DNA of 5,137 nucleotides from Candidatus Eiseniibacteriota bacterium (GTDB lineage Bacteria > Eisenbacteria > RBG-16-71-46 > JAFGJU01): contig JAFGJU010000060.1 of NCBI GenBank assembly GCA_016928935.1, positions 1-5,137 on the forward strand, written 5' to 3'. Under the pieces are notes generated by a model. That model had not been told where the DNA came from, made no database searches, and saw only the letters and a list, made by a program, of their open reading frames with translations. This document shows positions 1-5,137 of the stretch, one piece after another. Numbering within the stretch: the first letter of the stretch is position 1; the number at the start of each line of letters is the position of its first letter. Position numbers and translations under genes: made by a program.

Positions 1-3000
1 CAGGGCGGCGTGGCGGCCAACCCGGGCATGGTGAGGGCCTTCGCACGAGTCCTGGAGCTTGAGGAAGAGGCGCTGGTCATACCCGAGTACTTCGCCTCGA
101 TGGGCGCAATCGGCGCCGTGTACGACTCACTGGACCAGGGCATCCGCACGGAGTTCCCGGGCTTCGCCAAGATGGAAAAGTTCCTGGATGAACGGTTCGC
201 CCAGAAAGAGGAGAAATTCCTGGAGCCCCTGAGCACTGCCAAGGGCGGGACCACCCTGCCCTTCGGCAAGAAGGGAGAGCCAAGACCCGGGGCCAACGGC
301 AAGATTCCGGCGTACCTGGGAGTCGACGTCGGCTCCATAAGCACGAACGTGGTCGTGATGGACACGGACAAGCGCGTCCTGGGCAAGTGCTACATCATGA
401 CGGCGTCCCGGCCCATAGAGGCGGTCCAGCGGGGCCTCAAGATCGTGGGTGACATCGTGGCGGACAAGGTGGAGATCCTGGGCGCATGCACGACCGGCTC
501 CGGCAGGTATCTCACGGCGGACTTCATCGGGGCCGACCTCGTCAAGAACGAGATAACGGCCCAGGCCCGCGCGGCGGCCGAGATAGACCCCACCGTCGAC
601 ACCATATTCGAGATAGGCGGCCAGGACTCCAAGTACATAAGCCTGGAGAACGGCGCGATAGTGGACTTCGAGATGAACAAGGTGTGCGCCGCCGGCACCG
701 GGAGCTTCCTGGAGGAGCAGGCGGAGCGGCTCGGGATAAACATAATCGGTGAGTTCAGCAAGCTGGCCCTGGAATCGACCAGCCCGTGCTCCCTGGGTGA
801 CCGCTGCACGGTCTTCATGGAAACCGAGCTGGTGCGCCACCAACAGGGCGGGAGCACGAAGGACAGCCTGGTGGCCGGCTTGAGCTACTCCATCGTCAAC
901 AACTACCTGAACAAGGTGGTGGCCGGAAAGAAGGTCGGAAACCGCATCTTCTTCCAGGGTGGCGTGGCGGCCAACAAGGGCGTGGTGGCCGCGTTCGAGA
1001 AGGTGACGGGGAAGCCCATCACGGTCCCGGAACATCACGAAGTCACCGGCGCCATCGGATGCGCCCTCCTGGCCATGGAGAACGACAAAGGTCAGGGGAG
1101 CACCTTCAAGGGCTTCGACCTGAGCAACAGGGCCTACGAGGTGACGTCGTTCGAGTGCACCGACTGCCCCAACCATTGCGAGATAAACTGCGTCAAGGTG
1201 GCGGGTGAGAAGCCGCTCTACTACGGCAGCCGCTGCGAGAAGTACGACGTGGACAGGAGGAGCTCCAAGGGCGACCATCTGCCCGACCTTTTCAAGGAGA
1301 GAGAGGAATTCCTGCTCAACACGTACAAGGACCGCACCGACCTGCCCAAGAACGCGCCCAAGGTGGGCATGCCGAGGAGTCTCATCTTCCACGACCTCTA
1401 CCCTCTCTGGAAGGCGTTTTTCTCCGAGCTGGGCTGCAGGGTCGTGCTTTCGGCCCCGACCTCGAAGAGTGTGATACACCGCGGGTGCGAGGGCTCGGTC
1501 GTGGAGACTTGCTTCCCGATGAAGATCGCTCTGGGGCACGTGATGACGCTGGCCGACAGCAAGTTGGACTACGTCTTCCTGCCCAGCGTCATCAACCTGC
1601 CGCGGAACGAGGACGACTTCACCGACAGCTTCGTCTGCCCGTACATACAGAGCTTCACCTACATGGTGCGCGGGGCGATAGACTTCGAGACGAAGAGGGC
1701 AAAACTATTGAACCCGCACGTGTGGCTGGAGATGGGTCCTGAACACCTGGCCAAGGCGATGGCCGACGTGGGCAAGGAGCTGGGAGCGAGGCCCGAGGCC
1801 GTCAAGAAGGCTGCCGCCGTTGCGTGGAACGCCTACGAGCAGTTCCAGAGGTCGTGCGAGGCCAGGGGCAGGGAAATCCTCTCCTCGCTCAAGGAAGGCC
1901 AGAGGACCGTCGTCATAGTGAGCCGTTCGTACAACGGATGCGACCCGGGCGCGAACCTCGAGATACCGAAAAAGCTGCGCGGCATGGGAGTGCTGCCGAT
2001 ACCCATGGACTTCCTCCCGCTGGACGACACGAGCCTCAGCGGCCAGTGGCCGAACATGTACTGGAGGTACGGCCAGAAGATACTGTCCGCGGCGGAGATC
2101 GTCGCGAACGACCCCAGACTCACGGCCCTCTACTTGACCAACTTCGGATGCGGGCCGGATTCCTTCGTGGCTCGCTTCTTCAAGGAGAGGATGGGCGACA
2201 AGCCGTATCTTCAGATAGAAGTGGACGAGCACAGCGCGGACGCCGGCGTCATCACAAGATGCGAAGCGTTCCTGGACAGTCTCGAGGGCGCCAAGGACAG
2301 AGGCAAGGCTCCGCGGTGGGAGTTCAAGACTCTCAACATCGACAAGGGCAACAAGAGAATCGTGCTCATCCCCAGGATGGCCGACCACGCGTACGGCCTG
2401 GCGGCGGCGTTCGAGGCCAGCGGAATGCCCGCCGACGTGCTGCCGGAGCCGGACGAGGAGACGCTTCACTGGGGCAGGAAGTACACCACGGGCAAAGAGT
2501 GCTTCCCGTGCATTGTCACCACCGGCGACATGGTGAAGTTCGTCAACAGGCCCGACTTCGACAGGAAGAAGTACGCCTTCTTCATGGGCGGCTCCGGAGG
2601 GCCCTGCCGCTTCGGGCAGTACAACGCTCTCCAGAGAATAATCCTGGACGAGCTGGGGTACGCGGACGTGCCCATCTACGCCCCCAACCAGGCGTCCAGC
2701 TTCTACGACGACCTGGGCGTGGTCGGCAGGCGATTCCTGAGCCTCGGATGGCTGGGCATCGTGGCCATAGACATGCTCTACAAGTGGCTCCTGGAGACGC
2801 GGCCCTACGCGGAGGACAGGGCGCTGGTGGAGAAAGTCTACTGGCGGCAGGTGCACGAAATCTGTGACGTCATCAGGAAAAACGGAAGCCGCAAGCAGAT
2901 AAGGGAGGCCATCGAGAGAAGCAGGAAGGAATTCGAAAAGGTAACGGTGGACCGTTCTCACAGAAAGCCCATCATCGGCCTCGTGGGCGAGATCTACGTG

Positions 3001-3741
3001 CGCTCGAACGACTTCAGCAACAACAACGTAGTGGAACAGATAGAATCGCTGGGCGGCGAGGTCTGGATGGCTCCCATTTACGAGTGGTTCCTTTACCGCA
3101 ACTTCCGTCGCCACATGCGGAGCAGCCTGGAGCGCGACTACAAGCTCCTCGTGAAGAACTACCTCAAAGACATGGTGATGAAGCGGGACGAGCACATGCT
3201 GTCCCATCCGTTCGAGGGGCTGATAGCCAATTCCAAAGAGCCGACGTCCAGAGAGGTCCTTCGGCTGGCCTCGCCGTACCTGCATTACAGCTTCGAGGGA
3301 GAGGCCATTCTGACCGTCGGCAAGGCGATAGACTTCATCAACAAGGGCCTGTCCGGAGTGGTGAGCGCGATGCCGTTCACCTGCATGCCCGGCACCATCT
3401 CGCATGCTATACTGAAGCTCATCCAGAAGAAGGAAGGCGGCTTCCCGTTCCTCAACATGGTGTACGACGGCATGGAGCAGGCCAACACGCTGACGAGGCT
3501 CCAGGCCTTCATGCACCAGGCGAAGGAATACCAGAAGCGCCGGCTCGCGTCGCGGGGCACCCCGGGGGCCGGAGGAGCGGGCGGCAAGGAGGTTCGGGGC
3601 GGGGCGGCCGGCAAAGGTGCCGGCACCGAAGGGATTGGGCCCAAGAGTGCCCGGACCGGACGGACCGGGGCGAAACCGACTGGGGCCGAAGGCCCCGGAG
3701 CCGAGGAGACGCCGGAGCCGGCCGGGAGCGCCACCCGCTGA
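1..3741 (+). CDS. Giant acyl-CoA dehydratase activase-type fusion protein (two ASKHA domains + DUF2229/COG3580 + COG3581-like), 5' end outside window
   Basis: Partial gene: the frame is open to base 1, and residues 1-7 (QGGVAAN) lie inside a conserved ASKHA block, so the GTG at 10 and ATG at 28 are not starts. Numbered from Q1: residues 1-44 end a first BcrAD/BadFG ATPase domain, and 45-100 are a charged linker. Residues 104-360 are a full second ATPase domain: GVDVGSISTN (107-116, phosphate-binding), TGSGR (165-169), EIGGQDSK (204-211), and Cys229 (CAAGTGSF) and Cys269 (RCTVF), matching the two [4Fe-4S] ligands of HgdC. Cys386, 389, 393 and 412 form a CxxCxxxC...RC motif. DUF2229 starts near 454 (VGMPRSL; Cys504, Cys546), with an HgdB-like end (EVDEHSADAG, 740-749). 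A COG3581-like part follows (GKECFPC, 831-837; GPCRFGQYN, 867-875; TCMPGT, 1127-1132). The last 63 residues are Gly/Ala-rich. Known for the family: such proteins are often about 1400 aa and annotated as activases, but their substrates are mostly unknown. Inferred role: cytosolic ATP-driven low-potential electron transfer. No signal peptide or membrane segment is seen. Confidence 0.93.
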   Translation, partial: QGGVAANPGMVRAFARVLELEEEALVIPEYFASMGAIGAVYDSLDQGIRTEFPGFAKMEKFLDERFAQKEEKFLEPLSTAKGGTTLPFGKKGEPRPGANGKIPAYLGVDVGSISTNVVVMDTDKRVLGKCYIMTASRPIEAVQRGLKIVGDIVADKVEILGACTTGSGRYLTADFIGADLVKNEITAQARAAAEIDPTVDTIFEIGGQDSKYISLENGAIVDFEMNKVCAAGTGSFLEEQAERLGINIIGEFSKLALESTSPCSLGDRCTVFMETELVRHQQGGSTKDSLVAGLSYSIVNNYLNKVVAGKKVGNRIFFQGGVAANKGVVAAFEKVTGKPITVPEHHEVTGAIGCALLAMENDKGQGSTFKGFDLSNRAYEVTSFECTDCPNHCEINCVKVAGEKPLYYGSRCEKYDVDRRSSKGDHLPDLFKEREEFLLNTYKDRTDLPKNAPKVGMPRSLIFHDLYPLWKAFFSELGCRVVLSAPTSKSVIHRGCEGSVVETCFPMKIALGHVMTLADSKLDYVFLPSVINLPRNEDDFTDSFVCPYIQSFTYMVRGAIDFETKRAKLLNPHVWLEMGPEHLAKAMADVGKELGARPEAVKKAAAVAWNAYEQFQRSCEARGREILSSLKEGQRTVVIVSRSYNGCDPGANLEIPKKLRGMGVLPIPMDFLPLDDTSLSGQWPNMYWRYGQKILSAAEIVANDPRLTALYLTNFGCGPDSFVARFFKERMGDKPYLQIEVDEHSADAGVITRCEAFLDSLEGAKDRGKAPRWEFKTLNIDKGNKRIVLIPRMADHAYGLAAAFEASGMPADVLPEPDEETLHWGRKYTTGKECFPCIVTTGDMVKFVNRPDFDRKKYAFFMGGSGGPCRFGQYNALQRIILDELGYADVPIYAPNQASSFYDDLGVVGRRFLSLGWLGIVAIDMLYKWLLETRPYAEDRALVEKVYWRQVHEICDVIRKNGSRKQIREAIERSRKEFEKVTVDRSHRKPIIGLVGEIYVRSNDFSNNNVVEQIESLGGEVWMAPIYEWFLYRNFRRHMRSSLERDYKLLVKNYLKDMVMKRDEHMLSHPFEGLIANSKEPTSREVLRLASPYLHYSFEGEAILTVGKAIDFINKGLSGVVSAMPFTCMPGTISHAILKLIQKKEGGFPFLNMVYDGMEQANTLTRLQAFMHQAKEYQKRRLASRGTPGAGGAGGKEVRGGAAGKGAGTEGIGPKSARTGRTGAKPTGAEGPGAEETPEPAGSATR
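3550..3738 (+). other. Low-complexity Gly/Ala/Pro/Thr-rich C-terminal tail of the giant protein
   Basis: Residues 1184-1246 follow the last recognisable helix (LQAFMHQAKEYQKRR). Of 63 residues, 19 are Gly and 11 are Ala; the rest are mostly Thr, Pro, Glu, Lys and Arg, with no Cys and no aromatic residue. The DNA is very GC-rich and full of small inverted repeats, for example a perfect 12-base palindrome GGTGCCGGCACC (3616-3627) and GGGGCC-GAA-GGCCCC (3682-3696). It is probably a disordered extension. It could have arisen when an ancestral stop was lost and the frame ran into repeat-rich intergenic DNA, but that origin is inference. Confidence 0.75.
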
Positions 3742-3776
3742 CAGGAACGCACTGAGCGAACGCGGAAGAGTTCTCG
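3737..3776. repeat. 40-bp direct repeat, copy 1 (overlaps the stop codon of the giant gene)
   Basis: Begins GCTGACAGGA and ends GAGTTCTCG. It matches copy 2 at 38 of 40 positions; the differences are C/T at 3748 and A/G at 3766. The TGA stop codon (3739-3741) of the upstream gene lies inside the repeat, so the repeat fixes where the Gly/Ala tail ends. I do not recognise the element. Confidence 0.9.
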
Positions 3777-3782
3777 GGCCGG

Positions 3783-3802
3783 CCGTCGCGCGGGCGCGGC
3801 GG
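3783..3802 (+). other. Strong GC hairpin between the two repeat copies
   Basis: CCGTCGCG (3783-3790) pairs with CGCGGCGG (3795-3802): eight base pairs including one U-G wobble, with a CGGG tetraloop. It sits in the 30-base spacer between the repeats, just after the palindrome GGCCGGCC (3777-3784). No T-run follows, so it is not a classical intrinsic terminator. It could stabilise or process the mRNA end of the upstream gene, or simply reflect the high GC content. Confidence 0.5.
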
Positions 3803-3806
3803 AAGG

Positions 3807-3846
3807 GCTGACAGGAATGCACTGAGCGAACGCGGGAGAGTTCTCG
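3807..3846. repeat. 40-bp direct repeat, copy 2
   Basis: Second copy of the 3737-3776 repeat, offset by exactly 70 bases and 38/40 identical, entirely between genes. The flanking DNA (30 bases after copy 1, 10 bases after copy 2) is not repeated. Its 3' part folds weakly with the following CCCG (CGGGAGA, 3833-3839, with TCGCCCG, 3844-3850, one mismatch); copy 1 cannot form this fold. Confidence 0.9.
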
Positions 3847-3856
3847 CCCGGCTTCC

Positions 3857-3866
3857 GCTGACAGGA
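3857..3866. repeat. Truncated third copy of the repeat start (GCTGACAGGA)
   Basis: The ten bases GCTGACAGGA are identical to the first ten of both full copies and lie 50 bases after the start of copy 2; a C precedes both this fragment and copy 1. The match then ends. Ten bases alone could be chance, but its place directly after two full copies makes a decayed third unit plausible. Confidence 0.55.
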
Positions 3867-3868
3867 GA

Positions 3869-3883
3869 CGAGGCGGAGCCTCG
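3869..3883 (+). other. Small perfect hairpin upstream of the stand-alone activase gene
   Basis: CGAGGC (3869-3874), loop GGA, GCCTCG (3878-3883): six perfect base pairs. It lies 35 bases before the ATG of the activase gene. The following CAGTTTCCTC is only weakly T-rich, so a terminator is possible but not convincing. It may be a leader hairpin of the downstream gene. Confidence 0.4.
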
Positions 3884-3904
3884 CAGTTTCCTCACAACCC
3901 CTAC

Positions 3905-3908
3905 CAGG
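3905..3908 (+). promoter_or_regulatory. Weak Shine-Dalgarno-like CAGG for the stand-alone activase
   Basis: CAGG ends ten bases before the ATG at 3919. It is a poor match to the anti-Shine-Dalgarno sequence, clearly weaker than the GAGGTG of the next gene. The start is supported mainly by homology: members of this family begin a few residues before the GIDVGS block, as here. Confidence 0.35.
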
Positions 3909-3918
3909 TTTTCGGGTC

Positions 3919-4932
3919 ATGGATGTCTTCCTGGGCATAGACGTCGGCTCCGTGAGCACCAACCTGGCGCTCCTCGACCCCGACCTCAACGTAGTCTACG
4001 ACCTCTATCTCAGAACCTCCGGCAGGCCGATAGACGCCGTCCAGCGGGCGGTTTCTGCGGCCCGCGGCTATCTCCCGCCGCGCTCCACAGTCCTGGCCGC
4101 CGGCGCCACGGGCAGCGCCAGACGCCTGGCCGGCGAGCTCATCGGGGCCGACGTGGTCAAGAACGAGATCACCGCGCATTCAGTGGCGGCCATCCATTCC
4201 GAGCCCCGGGTCCGGACGCTCATAGAGATAGGCGGGCAGGACTCCAAAATAGTGATTATACGCAACCAGGTGGCGGTCGATTTCGCGATGAACTCGATAT
4301 GCGCGGCCGGCACCGGCTCTTTCCTGGACCAGCAGGCCAACCGGCTGTGCGTCCCGATAGAGGAATTCGGAGACCTCGCCCTCAAGTCCACGGCGCCCGT
4401 CAGGATCGCCGGGCGCTGTACGGTATTCGCCGAAACCGACATGATCCACAAACAGCAGGTCGGACACAAAGTCGAGGACATCGTGGCGGGCCTCTGCCGG
4501 GCCCTGGTGCGGAATTACCTGGCAAACGTGGCCAAGGGAAAGGAAATCCTGGCGCCGGTAGTGTTCCAGGGGGGCGTGGCCGCCAACGCGGGCATCAGGA
4601 AGGCCCTGGCTGACGAACTGAAGACGGAGATAATAGTCCCGGACAGATACGGGGTCATGGGCGCAATCGGCGCGGCGCTCCTCGCGTCCGAGTGGAGGGA
4701 GGAGGCGCGCTCGGCAAGCCACTTCAGGGGCTTCGAAATCGGGGAGGTTTCCTACAAGACTACGAGCTTCGAGTGCAAAGAGTGCCCCAATCAGTGCGAG
4801 GTGATTGAGGTCCTGATGAACGGCGTCAAGATCGCCGGCTGGGGCGACAGGTGCGGAAGGTACCAGACCGGGAAGACGGAGCCGCCCCCCTGCGGGGAGT
4901 GCGTCGAGAGCGAGGAAAGCCTCGCGAGGTGA
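3919..4932 (+). CDS. Stand-alone acyl-CoA dehydratase activase (BcrAD/BadFG/HgdC-type ASKHA ATPase)
   Basis: Complete 337-aa ATPase predicted to form a homodimer bridged by one [4Fe-4S] cluster and to drive electrons into a partner dehydratase or reductase upon ATP hydrolysis. Visible motifs: LGIDVGSVSTN (residues 5-15, phosphate loop), GATGSAR (62-68), EIGGQDSK (103-110), Cys128 in CAAGTGSF and Cys167 in RCTVFAET (39 residues apart, as I recall for the HgdC ligands Cys127/Cys166), FQGGVAAN (216-223) and GAIGAALLA (248-256). After the ATPase fold comes CxxCxxxC (286, 289, 293) with GDRC (312), the same extra motif as in the giant protein, then a private CGEC (325-328) close to the C terminus. 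It is a little longer than the ~260-residue HgdC because of this extension. The ATG at 3919 puts the GIDVGS block at the usual distance. It is collinear with residues 104-418 of the upstream giant protein and probably forms an operon with the gene 13 bases downstream. Confidence 0.95.
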   Translation: MDVFLGIDVGSVSTNLALLDPDLNVVYDLYLRTSGRPIDAVQRAVSAARGYLPPRSTVLAAGATGSARRLAGELIGADVVKNEITAHSVAAIHSEPRVRTLIEIGGQDSKIVIIRNQVAVDFAMNSICAAGTGSFLDQQANRLCVPIEEFGDLALKSTAPVRIAGRCTVFAETDMIHKQQVGHKVEDIVAGLCRALVRNYLANVAKGKEILAPVVFQGGVAANAGIRKALADELKTEIIVPDRYGVMGAIGAALLASEWREEARSASHFRGFEIGEVSYKTTSFECKECPNQCEVIEVLMNGVKIAGWGDRCGRYQTGKTEPPPCGECVESEESLAR

Positions 4933-4936
4933 GGTG
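4930..4936 (+). promoter_or_regulatory. Ribosome binding site of the DUF2229/COG3580-like gene
   Basis: TGAGGTG contains GAGGTG ending nine bases before the ATG at 4946. Its first three bases are the stop codon of the activase gene, so termination and re-initiation could be coupled. It decides the start: the in-frame GTG at 4934 lies inside this site and is unlikely to be used. Confidence 0.75.
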
Positions 4937-4945
4937 TCGGGCAGA

Positions 4946-5137
4946 ATGGCCACAATCGGAATCCCGCGCGCCCTCCTGTACCACAGGTACCACCTCCTGT
5001 GGGAGGCCTTCTTCACGGCCCTGGGGGAACGCGTGGTCGTGTCACCTCCTACGAACAGGGGAATCCTGGACCTGGGACTACAGCACTCCCTGACGGACAT
5101 CTGCCTGCCCGTGAAGCTTGCCTGCGGTCACGTCATC
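4946..5137 (+). CDS. DUF2229/COG3580-like acyl-CoA dehydratase activase-related protein, 3' end outside window
   Basis: Partial gene: 64 codons from ATG to the window edge with no stop. The product opens MATIGIPRALLYHRYHLLWE and continues through SPPTNRGILDLG to DICLPVKLACGHVI (residues 51-64, Cys53 and Cys60). It aligns without gaps to residues 453-516 of the giant protein (VGMPRSLIFHDLYPLWKAFF ... ETCFPMKIALGHVM), the N-terminal DUF2229 part. Cys53 matches Cys504 there and is a likely metal-cluster or structural cysteine; Cys496 of the giant protein has no counterpart. In many anaerobes genes of this type follow a COG1924 activase and precede a COG3581 gene, so a COG3581 gene may lie just beyond the edge. 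The role is inferred to be an HgdB-like partner of the activase; the substrate is unknown. Confidence 0.85.
   Translation, partial: MATIGIPRALLYHRYHLLWEAFFTALGERVVVSPPTNRGILDLGLQHSLTDICLPVKLACGHVI

Noticed and set aside
10..30. GTG at 10 or ATG at 28 as the start of the giant gene
   Set aside because: The frame is open to base 1 and these codons fall inside the conserved QGGVAAN block that also occurs mid-domain at 955 and 4567, so the true start is upstream of the window.
127..1539. 470-codon open frame on the minus strand
   Set aside because: Antisense to the conserved ATPase domain. Every conserved motif reads on the plus strand, so this is a compositional shadow.
3667..3706. A fourth, degenerate repeat copy 70 bases upstream of copy 1, inside the Gly/Ala tail
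   Set aside because: Without gaps only a few positions match; any resemblance needs several gaps and is not above what GC-rich DNA gives by chance.
3617..3811. 64-codon plus-strand open frame across the gap
   Set aside because: It overlaps the tail in another frame, ends in the repeat, has no ribosome site, and its translation is Pro/Arg/Gly-rich without motifs.
1705..3822. 705-codon open frame on the minus strand
   Set aside because: It lies opposite the conserved COG3580/COG3581 coding part. Its translation shows no recognisable motif and has the Val/Leu/His/Arg-rich look of an antisense shadow in GC-rich DNA.
3737..3866. CRISPR array
   Set aside because: Only two full repeat units, with unequal intervals (30 and 10 bases) and one unit overlapping a coding end; no cas genes are visible.
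3738..3886. Promoter suggested by CTGACA (resembles a -35 TTGACA) in each repeat copy
   Set aside because: At 17-base spacing the -10 positions read CGCGGA or TCGCAG, with nothing resembling TATAAT. No promoter can be supported.
3783..3900. Intrinsic terminator between the two loci
   Set aside because: Both strong hairpins lack a following T-run, so a Rho-independent terminator cannot be claimed.

Overview
This GC-rich window is almost entirely coding on the + strand. All of its genes belong to the 2-hydroxyacyl-CoA dehydratase / benzoyl-CoA reductase activase world (ASKHA-fold ATPases of the BcrA/BadF/HgdC type, and their HgdB-like partners). These oxygen-sensitive iron-sulfur systems are typical of strict anaerobes such as amino-acid fermenters, syntrophs and aromatic-compound degraders. 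The codon use is unusual for such GC-rich DNA, with frequent ATA for Ile and AGG/AGA for Arg. I cannot name the organism beyond an anaerobic prokaryote.

Positions 1-3741 hold the 3' part of one giant gene, open at the left edge, with 1246 codons visible. In order it encodes the last ~44 residues of a first ASKHA ATPase domain, a linker, a complete second ASKHA domain with both predicted [4Fe-4S] cysteines, a four-cysteine motif, a DUF2229/COG3580-like module, a COG3581-like HgdB-related module, and a 63-residue Gly/Ala-rich tail. Positions 3742-3918 are a 177-base gap. It contains a 40-bp direct repeat (two copies, 38/40 identical, exactly 70 bases apart), a third 10-base fragment of it, and two strong hairpins. 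The first repeat copy overlaps the stop codon of the giant gene.

Positions 3919-4932 hold a complete stand-alone ASKHA activase (337 aa), collinear with the second ASKHA domain plus four-Cys motif of the giant protein. Thirteen bases later, with its own Shine-Dalgarno sequence, starts a second DUF2229/COG3580-like gene (4946 to the right edge, 64 codons visible).

The window therefore shows the same module series twice: once fused into a single polypeptide and then, immediately downstream, split into separate genes. The natural reading is that the ATPase domains use ATP hydrolysis to push a low-potential electron onto an iron-sulfur cluster in the HgdB-like modules, which then carry out a difficult reduction or dehydration. 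The substrate cannot be told from this sequence. The most noteworthy points are the fused/split tandem arrangement, the repeat-and-hairpin leader between the two loci, the odd tail of the giant protein, and an extra CxxC at the end of the small activase.
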